DNA from: Paulownia fortunei
Lineage: Eukaryota; Streptophyta; Magnoliopsida; Lamiales; Paulowniaceae
Assembly (NCBI GenBank): GCA_019321725.1
Contig: CM033113.1
Location: 7,440,001-7,504,000 of the forward strand
Direction: 5' to 3'
DNA: 64,000 nucleotides
Part shown: in pieces, positions 12,600 to 24,429 of the stretch
Position numbering within the stretch: position 1 is the stretch's first letter
Layout: every line of letters starts with the position of its first letter
Program-made: the position numbers and the translations under genes
The notes under the pieces: generated by a model
Seen by the model: only the letters and a program-made list of their open reading frames with translations
Told to the model about the DNA's origin: nothing
Databases searched by the model: none

Positions 12600-13580
12600 T
12601 ACTTTTCCTTCTTTTTTTTTTTTTTTTTTAATTTTGGTAATGTAAAATTCTTTAGTTATGAGTATAAATCATTTTGAAGGTGCCAATATTTCACATTTAG
12701 TGATTTCTTCGTCTGTTGTGGAAGGGGAGATTCTTAAAACTGCATCTGAATTATAGGTGATGCGGGTGTATTAAATTACCTTTGCCGTTTGTGCCACCTG
12801 ATAATATCATCTATGTCCAAGCATCAATCCGGAGAAGATCAAGATCTATGAGCTGACGGGAAGAAAGAGCAAATGTGTATTTGCGCATGTGAGCAAATGT
12901 GAAAGAGCAAATAGTTCCTGCTAGCAGCTCACCGTGAAAAGGATTGCGGTAATACTGAATTCTGGCTATAAGTGAAAACTGAAAAATTGGAGTCCTTTGC
13001 ATGCAAGGTAAATTGGAAAATTTTCTTCTTGGGAAACTAGCCTCTACACCTCAGTTCACTCTTCCTCTGCACCGGTTTTTAACAACTAATGAAAAGTGTT
13101 TGATATGTTAAAGACACTGTCAAACTGTTGCATATATTGAAACAAAATAACCAAGCCAAAAATGATTATTTTAGCCCCATTTTATCAAATTAAATAAATA
13201 ATCCAATTCTTAACCTGATGGGCCGGTATTAAGACGAGCCTAGATATGATAGAATCTGAACCCCAGGCCTGATGTGAATCAGCTTTTATTTTTGCTCCTC
13301 CTACTGTCTCTTCTATAAATTTCGTTTCTGAATTGGTGCCGGACAAAATTTACAACTGCAAGTCTGCAAACTTATTTCTTCTGTTATGATTAGAGACAAA
13401 GCGTTATAATCTGCGGCCAAACTCTTGAGCTGCACACCAGTCATTACTAATTTTCGAACTTGCTAACCCATTAAACCATGCCCTAATAAATCTTAAATCA
13501 TAATGCACCCAAAGAATAGAACAAGAAGAGATACAAAGAACTACAGTGTTTGTAAATAATTTGCATCAATAAATATATGT
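12600..13580. other. Intergenic between two tail-to-tail genes
   Basis: This contains the 3' UTRs of the FNBP4-like gene and, on the other strand, of the YELLOW LEAF 1-like gene. A T-run lies near 12610-12630. No additional exon or RNA gene is seen. Confidence 0.6.
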
Positions 13581-13586
13581 TTTCTC

Positions 13587-16500
13587 TCATCTTCTCCTTC
13601 CATCCCGGTAAGGTCCTTCACTCTCTTGATCCTTCAAGAAACCCAGGAAAGCAAGGAAGCCAAAAAAGAAGAACCCACCCGACCAGTGGCCGCCGCCGCC
13701 CCCCCCACCACCCCCACCATCGCCATCATCACGGGGTGGAAATCCTGTCCCACCATCATCAAGTTCTGGAGACTTTTCTTTTCCTGGAACCCAATAAACA
13801 AAATAAGGTCTCAAATACTTGGGAATGCCTACCTTTTTTGTCCAAATGCGAGGCATAAAATTATAGCTAATCGATGAAGATGCTCAAGTTCTTTCCAATA
13901 ATAATTGGAGACTTTAAATGCACACCACATTATATTGATCACATGAGAAATGTGTTTGGCTGCCACCCAATCAAGCGGGTTTGTGAGATTATGGAGCCTG
14001 GTTGAAAGGTGTATGGATTCGAATTTAAATAAATATATCATGCTCAAGGTAAACTTGAATCAGCTCAAACTTCGAGCCATTCAAGAGACTAATTGTTCTT
14101 GTTCATCAGCTCAAGAGGTTATATTTCATTTCAAATAATTTTTAATATTTAACACTTTAAAATATAAAGAAAAAATACTTATTTTATTCAATGAAGCCAC
14201 TTACGGGCATACTCGAGCATGAGCCAAATAAGTCGAGCTCGAGCACAATAGTTGCAATTTCAAACCAAGCTCACATCCCTAAACTAAGTTTTTGAGCATC
14301 AAGCAGGCCCCTCTCATCAGTTTATTTGCAGTTCTAAATTGTATGCTACAATGAGCAGCACATAACAGCAAGTGGATGGAAAATGAGATTATTACCTTGG
14401 ATAGGTGCAACAGTAATGGTAGACGATTGACGCGTGACTGTTTGGGTTTGTTCGGCAGCACAGGTGGCATTCTGCAGTTCAAAATAAGCTAATCAGAAAC
14501 GTAGATAATTTTTATCCGCTGTAGATCCCAAGTAAATGCAGAACCTAAAACATAAACAATTGAAATTTCTGTTGTTCTCCAGAAAGTTTCACACGTGATA
14601 TCAGAGAGCCAAAAATGAAAGCTTGTCGCGCATGCTCCCTAAGGATTTTGAAAATGCCTTTCTATATCTTTCATGAAGTTCCTTAGGTTAAATTAACAGC
14701 ATATCATTGCAAAAAATAATACATATAATTGCTGGCCATCAGAAGCGTGAGACAGAGGCAGTACTTACTAAAAGCACCTATTCTTGGGAACTAACAGAAT
14801 TACTTTTAAAACCTAACCTTGCACACAAACCTAAAACATTTCAACACACCAACAATGAAGAAACTAAATCCCTTTTAGTCAGTCAGCGCAATCTGCTTTG
14901 TTGGTCTATGGATTGATTTAAAAGCAAAACTAATTCCAAATGCAAAAAATATAGCAGTTCAGTAAACAAAGATCCCCTTCTCAAAGATATGATTACATAC
15001 TCAATAGCAAATAGCTGAAGTACATACAACATCATATAAGGTAAAGTTACCAGAGCAGCAGCACATATCACAGAAGCATGCTTCACGCTAAAAGCATGAG
15101 TTATGATTCTTTTTCTTTCAAAGGGATGGAACTGCAGGCAGAGTGGCTTTAGTCCAACTGGTCCGGACCAAACAATCTTTTGTTGCCTCAAACACCTATC
15201 TTCTGATTTTACTGTGAAAAAAAAAATCTCAAATACAGGAACTATTTATTTTTGTCACTCTTAGATAGATCATTCTCAGTACAATGTCCTCGTAAACTTA
15301 AATAGGGTATGAGGAAGAAAGCAACCGAATCATGTCATGGTAGGCTACTAGAAATTATTCAATATCCACTGCAATCATTTGAATGCATGCAACTGATAAA
15401 CCAGCAAGTGGATTCGTTAAATCACACATTGAAAAGCAGAAAAATGTAATCATGCATAAGCAATATCTGATTATTTGTGTACAGAAAGAGAACCTTCAAA
15501 GGATGGAATAAAATCATTATGGAATCAATAAAGTATAGTTTAACATCCACAAAATGCTCTAAGAAAAAGGAAATTTCATGTTCAGCGATACTTTCAACAG
15601 AATGTAATTGACCTTGTAGCGGCTTTACCAGTGCACACTTGGCATCTATTGCATAACTAGAGTTACTGGACTGATTATTCGTGTAGGCATCTTTTAATTA
15701 AGATTCAACTCATAGTAAACCAGGATAAATCTCACTTGGTCTTCTTCTAGGTGTAAGCTGATTAGCAAGCACTTCAGCCAAGTTCCAGCCAAATGAGTCC
15801 ACAGTTTTCTTAGCCAATCATGCACCTTCAGAATGTCTGGCTCATACACCCCATGTATGAAGATGAACGTACATGTTTATTAGTCTATCCAATCAAACTG
15901 AACTAGTGACTTCTAAATTACTTAGTGAAAGTGCAAATTATTTTTAGAAAGATCTAAAACCCCAAAAAGCAGTAGCTGTGTTTCATTTAGAGACTTCAGC
16001 TGTGTATCATGTAGGACTTCCACAAAGTCACAAATCAAAAAACATTATGGCCATCTTTATGACAATAAATAACACTTCGGACCGAGTTTCAGCTAAACGA
16101 CATTACAGCTCTTTTAGCCAATCGTACGCCTTCAGAATGATATAATACTGTCACACCCACGGCATGGAGATGAGCATACAACTTTATTAGTTTATCAATC
16201 CCAAGAAATCAAATCATTTGTATGTTACCCAGTGAAAAATGAAAATTAATTATAGAAATGTTTGAAACCCAGCAAACCAGAAGCCATGTCTCGTGGAGGG
16301 ACTTCCACAGAGTTCCAAACCAAAAAACACCAAGGCCTTCTCTATGTATCAAGAATTCAAAATATAGTCAAGCTTCAATATTTGAAATAATAGCTAGCTC
16401 GTTCTCCTCGACATACAAGGTATAATTGTCAATAGATACAGGATTCCAGACCCCCAAACAACACAAGTAGGATTCATTACTAGTTACATCTCCATATAGA

Positions 16501-16598
16501 AAAGGCAAATTCATCTATTTTAGATAATTGAAGATGGAGATCTACATACCAATAGATAGGGATGTAATTGGACTAGCAATAGTGGCAGTCAGTGCCAT
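13587..16598 (-). CDS. YL1: YELLOW LEAF 1-like chloroplast protein
   Basis: Coding exons on the minus strand: 16598-16550, 15211-15051, 14471-14396, 13783-13587, giving 160 aa with consistent phases and GT-AG introns. The N-terminus (MALTATIASPITSLSI, then a basic region) looks like a chloroplast transit peptide. The mature C-terminus is distinctive: SPELDDGGTGFPPRDD, ten consecutive glycines (residues 118-127), HWSGG, then a short hydrophobic span FFFFGFLAFLGFL (about 133-145) and a basic tail ending RRR. From memory this matches YELLOW LEAF 1 of rice, a chloroplast protein linked to ATP synthase beta and to chlorophyll and chloroplast development. Function is by homology; the middle exon is poorly conserved and was placed by splice phase. 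Intron 1 holds a diverged tandem duplication. Confidence 0.75.
13784..14395 (-). other. Intron 3 of the YL1-like gene
   Basis: The intron is bounded by a CAAG|gtaat donor and a ttccag acceptor on the minus strand. Around 14040-14240 it contains gctcaag/cgagctcgag-rich sequence of the kind found in dispersed plant repeats. I could not assign this to a family. Confidence 0.5.
15764..16345 (-). repeat. Diverged tandem duplication, about 300 bp unit, in YL1 intron 1
   Basis: Segments about 15764-16055 and 16077-16345 align colinearly by eye. Shared blocks in order include cttttagccaatc/tcttagccaatc, gccttcagaatg/accttcagaatg, catggagatgagc/tatgaagatgaac, tttattagt, acttccaca and aaccaaaaaaca/aatcaaaaaaca. 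Divergence is clearly tens of percent, so the duplication is old. It lies wholly inside intron 1 (15212-16549). Confidence 0.65.
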
Positions 16599-16621
16599 CT
16601 CACTGCTTATTAAAGATACCA

Positions 16622-17332
16622 CCTGAAAATAACAGATAACTAAATATCATGAGAAAGAGGGAGTATACTCGCATCATTCAACAAAATTAGACAATTTCTG
16701 TATGTATGAAGCTCAAAATTAGCTTGAATGTTTCCCACAGTAAACAGGGTTTATGCACATGCTACATATCTACAAAAGCTCCACATTATCCAGACATAAC
16801 AAACTTCACTTACAATTAGCAAAAACGATGTAAAACAACATCTTTCTAAGCTCGCACAAATTACACAGGCCTCACAAAATTATGGACCTACATAGATGCA
16901 AAGCTTTTTGCTTGTGAAGAGAAAGAGAGAATACCCATACACAACACAATAAAAATCTAGTACATCCTTTTCCTTGAGAACTTAATAGAAATCATCAATT
17001 CCCGATTCAAAGTGCCAGAAACAATGCGGAGGGCACGCAAAACAAGTTTTTTTAAATTTTTAACAAGAGTTGAAGCCTCTTATATCTCGACAACCAAATT
17101 TCAACCGATCTTTGCTATTCAAAATAAGAGAAATTCCGGTAAACTAAATGAAAATTTCACTCACTGTCGCGTATAATTTTCGAAATCCAAAAATTATAAG
17201 AGGCGCATACATGAACAATTAATACAGACAGCTGGAGGAGTCACCATAATAAATTGAAATGTATTGACAGAAAAATAAATAAATCTTGAACAGAAGAGTA
17301 GAGCCATGGAAATTTTGAGGTCTTGATTCTAC
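16622..17332 (-). other. Probable intron in the 5' UTR of the YL1-like gene
   Basis: On the minus strand a purine/pyrimidine-rich leader ends at a GATTCGAG|gtagaatc donor near 17332. A ttattttcag acceptor near 16622 is followed by a short leader and the ATG at 16598. This gives a leader intron of about 700 bp, common in plant housekeeping genes. The ORF overlapping the leader (17241-17495) has no homology I recognise. Confidence 0.45.
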
Positions 17333-17499
17333 CTCGAATCGGCCGGAGGGGCAGAGCAGCTACCAGAGGAAACGAGAGAGGTGCGAAGAAGAGGAAGAAG
17401 ATTAGGAAGAAGAAGATTAAATGCCGGTGTAGTGTGCGTCGCACGTGACTTTTATTTTTGTTTCGCTGCTTCGAGCAACTTATTTCCGCCGCCATCTTT

Positions 17500-20400
17500 T
17501 TCTTTTTTCTTTTTTGGAGTAAAAAATAAAATATTTAAAGCTCTTTTCATTTCCTAATTTTCCTACAAAAACTTTAAATTTCTTGCGAAACTATCTTAAT
17601 TTTCAATTTCGTAATGAAACTCTTATATATATTTTTATTTATTTTCCTCAATATATAATTCCGGCCACGAACTACTACAAATATTTTATCAAATAATTAC
17701 TGAAAAAACTATTGAATAGTGCTACAAAATATAATTTTATTGTATAAGTATCCATTAATTTGGAGCTCTATACCTATATATAATTAATTATAAATATCAT
17801 ATTGTCCACTAATCATAATAAATGAATTGTGTTGGATGCTAACCTCATTTATTGCCACAATAACACTAAAAATTTGATTAAAATGAATGGTTGATCAAAT
17901 TTCATAAACAATTTTTTTCTTTTTCCATGATTTTTTTGCCTTTTTTTTTTAATTTTACAATTTATTTAATGTATTTCCGAAACGTATACAATTTAGCAAC
18001 TTGAAACTCGTAATTGGAAATGAAATTTTAATCTATAGTTAAAAGCATATTTTTCTTCCGTTTCTTAAAATCTCTTCTAACATTATTTTACAACAACTAC
18101 ATTTAAAAATAAAAGTATAAAATATTCTGAATCTTTATTTGTTCGACTTTTGCCTTCTCGATTATTATTTATTCAAAACTAGGACTTAGAATAATAAAAT
18201 TCCTAGAACTATTGCTATCAAAATTGTTATTATTATGAAACTTTAAGCAATATATGGATATTTTTTAGAATATATTTAGAGAAATATTTTGAAGAAAAGT
18301 GTTTTGAGAAAATATATTAAGAATATATAGTATGTTCCGTTTTGTTTTGAAATTTTTTTGGGGTGTAATGATTATGATCTTTTGAAATATATATTTCGGG
18401 GAATAGAAAATTATTTTGGAAGAAAACATATTAATAAATGTATGGTATATTTGTTTTGATTTTTAAAATATAAAAATAGGAGTAAAAAAACAAAACTAAA
18501 TTTACATCAACTCCCCTTTCACATTATGTAAGACCATCTTGTGAACAGAGATGTATTGTTGTGCCACCCCCCCACCCCCCCACCCCACCCCAATGGAGCA
18601 AAGTGATAAAGAATAAGAGGTGAATTGTATTATGGCATATATGAATTGACAAAAATCCAATTAGAACTGGTTTTCAACAAATTGTAATTTTAACTCGGGA
18701 TGAGTTATTAATGATGTTCATATGTATATGATTGTACTGTCGAGACGAAGCTAACCCTTTATATCATGAAACTCCATTTTTTGAACCCTTGTCCAGATTT
18801 TTTTTTAATTTTTCTACTTTCAATAATTTTTATTTTTTTTTCTTAATTATTTTCTATAGCTGTTTTTAAGCTCAAGATTTTACCACGTGCTTATTCACAT
18901 GTTAGATTGTTTTTAGGCTAAGTTTCGTTATTTTATGAGTCAATTTTGAGAATAGCCCAATTTAGGCCTATTTGACCTAGGTTAGTTTGTCACTTAAATA
19001 CTTGTTAAACTCTATTACTTTTAATTATTTCTTTTAGAAATAAAACTGCACTTTGCATATTTTTTTAGTTCTATGAATTCTCTATGAAGTTTAAAAATGA
19101 GTTTTTTTAAAAATTTTTTTAAATTTATCGCTTTCGTTCTGTCACAATCTCACAATTTTATAGCTATCATTCTATCACACACTCACGTATTCAAATCCAA
19201 ATTTTATAGTGGAGAAAGTGTTGTGGTCGGTGATCTGGTCACAGTGATCCTAATTTCATTACTAACTAGTTTGGTCCACGCTTATAGCCCCGACGCCAAG
19301 CATTAGTATTGTAACGACTCAATTTTGTATTTTGGATTCTTTATTTTAATTTGATATTTAATTTGATATTTTATATAATAAATACATATAAAATATATAA
19401 AATATTTAACACACAGCGACATGAATTAATACCTTAAAATATAAAATTGAACATCAAATTAAAAAAGAGAAATAGAAGTATCAATTTTGATGAAATATTA
19501 TGCTCATTAGCATTGGTCCAGCGTTTAGCTTATTGAATGTGGTTCCGCTGGTACATATTTGGACCTCGACACATTTCCGCACTCATGTTTCATTGTTCTC
19601 GACTTCTCGTGTGTGTGTGCGTGTGTTCATTTGCTTGCTGCATCTCATCCTCACTAAATTATCACCATGTTTCCTAGTTAGCATAAAACCGGAGTATAAT
19701 TTAGTATTTGTTTTACTTAAATAATTACAGGGCACAATCCGAAGTATTAATGTGAAATAGTAAAATGAAGAACTATAAACAATTTCATCGTGTCATAGCA
19801 GATACAATTAGAAGTGATTATGGTGTGACTTTGTAGTTTTTTTTACTAATTTTAAATTGAATTATGATGTATAATTTTGCTAAGATTAATTTAAAGTTGG
19901 CAAGTAAAATCAAATATGCGATTTTGCGTCATTTCGAACAATTTGATGTTTTTAACAAACAAAGAGAAAATGATCAAATAAAAATAATAAATAAATAAAT
20001 TTTCAGGATACTAAGAAAATATTTAAATTGACATGAAAAATTTATTAGAGCAATAACAATAAAGTATCTTTTAAAATTTAAAAAAGCAAGGACTGAATTT
20101 CCATATTAGAGAAGCTATTACATGTAGTGCAAATGCATTACAAAATGAAAAGAGATAAAATTATCAGTAAAAACAAGTCGATTATATAAACTTCTTCGGA
20201 CTTAAACATGTTAACATAGTCAAATAGTTTATTAAGTTTTTTTTTCTAATTTAATTAAATGGTTGGATTGAAATGATCAATGCACTCAAATCATCTCCAA
20301 TAAAAAAAAAAAATTAGCATAAGTAATGGCAAAAAATATAAACTCTAAAAAAAATATTTTGTAGAGATACAAATCCGATAATAGTTCATATTCCTTCAAA

Positions 20401-20970
20401 TTAATCATCTAAGGTTTTTCTCATTACGGAGATGAAGAAACAATAATTAATAAAATTAATGAATACTTAAAAGTATGAGCTAACAACATACAAAAAAATT
20501 AAAATGTTTTAAATTTTGTCAACTATTCAAATTGTTCAATATCATTCATTATTGTGTTTAACTGATATAACTTAAAACTTATACATTATGGAGCGACGCT
20601 GCTGGTTGAATTTTGAACCTCTACCAAATTATTTGTGCGATGCAATTTTAATTTAAATTTTTAAATCGTGATTTAGATAACAAATCAATAATATTTATTC
20701 AGCACAATGAATTCGAGCTATTCAAATCGATTATTTAAATTTTATGCTCAACCTAAATAGAATAGGAAACACAAATAAATGAATGCATCATAACTCCAAG
20801 AGAGAGTTTCTCGACTAAGAAGAATAATTAAGACTGTACAGAAGATTCATACTGTCCCAAATCATAAACATTTCAAAAGAAAAAAAAAGAGTAAAACAAA
20901 CTAATATATTCCTTTTCAACGACAATCTGATATAAAAGGGATAGGTGCTTAGAGTGGTTGGAGCCCAATT
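17500..20970. other. Large AT-rich intergenic spacer
   Basis: No gene is recognised in 3.5 kb. There is a C-rich tract at about 18567-18592 (G-quadruplex-capable on the minus strand). A stretch around 18740-19320 of GC-richer, non-coding-looking sequence could be a decayed retroelement but shows no readable protein. The remainder is low-complexity AT. Confidence 0.5.
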
Positions 20971-20972
20971 AT

Positions 20973-21212
20973 CTAACCAGGGCCAGCATTTCTGTGATAG
21001 CGGCAACGGAAAGATCCGGCATGGGTGGTGGGCGAGCAAAGGCAGTGAAGCGGGGCCGGTTGTGGTGGTTTTGTCGCATCGCCGCCTTGCCCCGGCGATG
21101 CCGCACTCTGCGCTGGTGAAGGCACATTGTTTACACCAATTGACTGCTTCTTTATTTCAACAATGTTCAGACGAGGACCTGAGAATTTTCGAGGCTTATT
21201 CCTCGTGTCCAT
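20973..21212 (-). CDS. Small serine-rich-protein family member (79 aa)
   Basis: A single exon from ATG 21212 to TAG at 20973-20975 encodes 79 aa. The C-terminal motif CLCSPTTHAGSFRCRYHR (residues about 57-74) is the signature of the plant 'serine-rich protein-related' family, usually written C-x-CSPTTH-x-GSFRC-x-x-HR. The N-terminus is basic (MDTRNKPRKFSGPRLN), followed by a Pro/Gln/Ala-rich linker. The four-Cys plus His pattern suggests metal or disulphide binding, but no biochemical role is established. The ATG at 21212 was chosen because the upstream in-frame residues lose family character. The protein is short but within the family's range. Confidence 0.7.
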   Translation of the reverse strand: MDTRNKPRKFSGPRLNIVEIKKQSIGVNNVPSPAQSAASPGQGGDATKPPQPAPLHCLCSPTTHAGSFRCRYHRNAGPG

Positions 21213-21219
21213 CCCCTCC

Positions 21220-21380
21220 AACCTGTTCGAAAATTTACAAGACAAAAACCCTTTAAAGATTTGGTAACATATTTTTGAATATAATTTTATCAGGTCTGAA
21301 TACATGAAAATCGTTGAGATGGAAGTACCTGGCTGCTGTGCAAGGAAATCTATCACCTTGCCTTTTAGCCCTATTGGGTG

Positions 21381-21411
<31 letters not shown>

Positions 21412-22815
21412 GGGGATGAGGAGGCTGATTTTTATGTTCTTTTTCGTTTTTTCTTTGAATTCTTGAAAATGGAAGTTAGGAAACAATGGAGTTCAGCCCT
21501 TAGTACAAGGGGTAAACCTGAAGAACAAGTGTGAGGAAGACCACATTTATAGGCTAATTTCAGAAAATGTTTATGGTCTAACAGTTGCAATTGGTAGTGG
21601 CTGGGAAGGGTACTAGACTTTCTGGTTACTTTTTGGGCAGTGGTACAAATGAGGAGTCATCATCCACTTAGTATGTGAGATAATTCACAATTTGTGGCCA
21701 CTAATTATCAATGATTCTGTTTGTGACCATGTAATTAACAGTTGCTAATTGGAAATTAGTGGTACACGTGCCATGGACAAATCACAGAAAATCAATTGGT
21801 ACACCAACTTCGTGTTTTTTTTTTTATTTTTTTCTGAACTATTTATGATGGATGTTTTCCTACCATTGGGGTGCCTTTATGTCTTTGGCAGTATTAATCC
21901 CAGATGGACTAGAAACTAGAGAATTCATTGGATTACATGGTCTCATATCCACTTATTGTGTAGAAAAGTGAAATTATTATCCTATTTTCTAAAATTTGTC
22001 AAAATATTTAAATTATCTTAAGTCGGTATCTTTTTGTATGGAGCTCGATTCAACTCGACCCGAGAATTATCCTCTATATAGAACAATCAGTACAAATATC
22101 TTCGTATTGAGTTGTCATATGATAATTTTTATATATTTATTTATTTTATTTATTAATTTTTTACTACCTCAAGTATTTGATGATTATAACTGAGGTCACC
22201 CAACAAATTTAACGTGTGTGAATGTTTTAGATCTTTTTAAACTCAAATATCTTAATTCGATATCATTTTGACCCAAATTCATGATAACCAATTTCTCCCG
22301 AATCCCTCTAAGTAATAATTGAATTTGATTAATATAATTATTTGATTGCCTCATCCATTGCACTTTTGAAGTTGATCAACAACTGCTACTATTAAATAAA
22401 CTGCAAAGGTTTTTTTTTTTTCCAGGTTCTTCAACTGTGTTCAACTATATATATCTACCAATACAAAGAATTAAAATTGAAATTAGCTGAGGTAGATAAT
22501 AGAAAAGTGGTGTTATTAATAAAATGTCCTTTCCCAAATAGAAGCCTCTTAAATTCTAAGTACAAACATACTACCTGCGACAACAATCAAAAAGCAGAAC
22601 ATGCAAGAATTGGGAAATATCCACTCTAGATGGTGTATCTTAACACCTAATTACAGGTGAGCTTTAATATACAGGGGTTCCACTCACTCTAGTAACTTCG
22701 TAAATTCGGACAATTTATGAACATCGATGCCCTTTTTTTTTTCCTTGTGTGAAAAAATTCAGAAGAGGGAAAAATAATGTAAAAACTACAATACAAGATT
22801 TTCAATTTTTTATGC
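21220..22815. other. Intergenic between serine-rich gene and RING gene
   Basis: This holds a GT repeat running straight into a long G homopolymer (about 21380-21415) just upstream of the serine-rich gene. The rest is AT-rich with no recognised coding or RNA gene. Confidence 0.6.
21380..21415 (+). repeat. Compound microsatellite (GT)n-(G)n
   Basis: ggtggtgtgtgtgtgtg passes directly into a run of roughly 19 G. Such a G run is G-quadruplex-prone and an unreliable spot for length calling. It lies about 170 bp upstream of the minus-strand serine-rich gene start. Confidence 0.85.
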
Positions 22816-22819
22816 ACAT

Positions 22820-24425
22820 TTATTTCTCTATCCCTTGCTTACAAAGAGGACAACAGGAGATAATCTTGAGCCACTGGTCCACACACTTAAGGTGAAAAAT
22901 ATGAGTACATGGCAACTGCCTAATTTCTTCCTTGTCCCTGTACTTGGCCAAACAAATACAACACTCCTGTCAAAAACATATGAAAATTTCATTAACTCTG
23001 TATTTCTTGTCAAGAATATAAGAAGAGTGTGAAATGCTCTTTGTAGTTTAGTTTGAATTCTTTATTAAGTTTTATTTTATTGCTAATGGTGTGACTTTGA
23101 ATGAATTTTAATTAAGTTCAACTATCTCATACTTTGTGTGTAAATATGTTTGAAATTGATTGATTATGAATATCGAACCAAATTCAAATTATCTTTTATC
23201 GATTTTATCTTGAGCCGAAGTCTAAATAAGGCTCACAGTGGGTATGATCTAATAAATAGTTCATGATTTCTAGACACTCAGTCCCATCTGAAAATGAGGA
23301 CCATCAAACAACAAAATCATGTTGACCATTTGTGGGTCACCTGTGATCTAAGAATTATAATCACTTTTATTATAAGATCATGCAAGAAAAATTGAATGGA
23401 AGTAATAAATGCCAATGACTGAAGAATATGACATACTGGAACTTCATGGTTCTTGGCTGAATTTCCAAGCTCTAAAATGTTGCCAACATCCTTGTATTTC
23501 CAGCTTGGTAGACTGGCGAGTTGTTCTTCAATTGCTCCTCGGTGGAGGGACGCCGCGTTCATGTTGTATCCTAGGAGGCTGCTAAGCAGTGGCACACAAC
23601 AGCACAGCAACACAAACAGTATAAATGGAAAAGAATAGCTCACAGCATTCCAGGCCAAGAGGGAGATGCAGAGGACATGGAGTTTGGGAGCACGATGATA
23701 TGATCCAAAACGCGAATCAAACACCCACACATTGCCCATCACAAACCATATTGCAAATAGAAGCTCAAGTGAAGTCTTGCATTTGTGCATGTAATGCAAG
23801 TTTCTGATCATGGACATGTCATAATATCAGAATAGGTAAAAGCTTACTAGTGAGAGATCAAATCAGTAACTTATATAAGGACTAGGCTTCTGCCTGAGTT
23901 GATTACTATATTTTTTTACCTTGATTCTGCATGGCTTCTCTGCTGTTCAACATCTGAACCACTTGAACCAATATCTCCTTGAGTTAGATAAACAAGCCGA
24001 TAGCGCCAATAGAGTAGTATAAGACTGAGGAAACATCCAAAAGCATAACCCGAAACCCATATTCTCATGGGCCAAACCGGTCTCTCCCCTTTGGAAATGA
24101 TCAGAGTGTATGCTGTGAGACTGATTTGAACTGCCAAAGCAATGAATTCCATCAGCATCCAGTTTGCAGAATCGAATGGATTGGGCCCAAGGTCAGACCC
24201 TGATCCATTCTGGTAATGGAAAACTCTTCTCAAAAAACTGTACCACCTTGACCTTGATACTTTCATTGCTAATCTTATCAAGAAAGAAGGAGAATTCCGA
24301 GAAGGCCTAGATTGCAAATTCAAAGCAACTCTCTCTTCTGCTGCTGCTGGCAAAATTGATGAAATGGAAACTGCACTTCCAGAATTGCATAGTGAATCTG
24401 GTGTGAAAAAATATCTTGTATTCAT
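22820..24425 (-). CDS. Membrane-anchored RING-H2 E3 ubiquitin ligase (At4g11680/At1g63170-like)
   Basis: Three exons on the minus strand: 24425-23920, 23803-23437, 22966-22820, giving 339 aa with matching phases. Hydrophobic segments lie at about residues 89-111 and 122-140 (exon 1). Two more are in exon 2 (LLFAIWFVMGNVWVF and a longer span ending LLCCCVPLLSSLLGY). The third exon is the RING itself: ECCICLAKYRDKEEIRQLPC, then THIFHLKCVDQW and CCPLCKQ, i.e. C-x2-C, Cys, His, His, Cys and a final C-x2-C, the RING-H2 pattern. Membrane spans plus a C-terminal cytosolic RING is the architecture of the plant At4g11680/RIN2-like ligase group, which transfers ubiquitin from an E2. The substrate is unknown. 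The protein is slightly shorter than the roughly 380-aa relatives. Confidence 0.88.
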
Positions 24426-24429
24426 CGAA

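Noticed and set aside
14040..14240. gagctcgag-rich stretch in YL1 intron 3 as a transposon
   Set aside because: It resembles dispersed plant repeats, but no ends or coding sequence could be defined.
17241..17495. 84-codon minus-strand ORF beginning MAAEISCSKQ
   Set aside because: It overlaps the leader of the YL1-like gene and runs across its probable donor site at 17332; the YL1 start at 16598 fits the family better.
18740..19320. Possible LTR retrotransposon remnant
   Set aside because: The base composition shifts, but I found no paired LTRs, primer-binding site or polyprotein motif.
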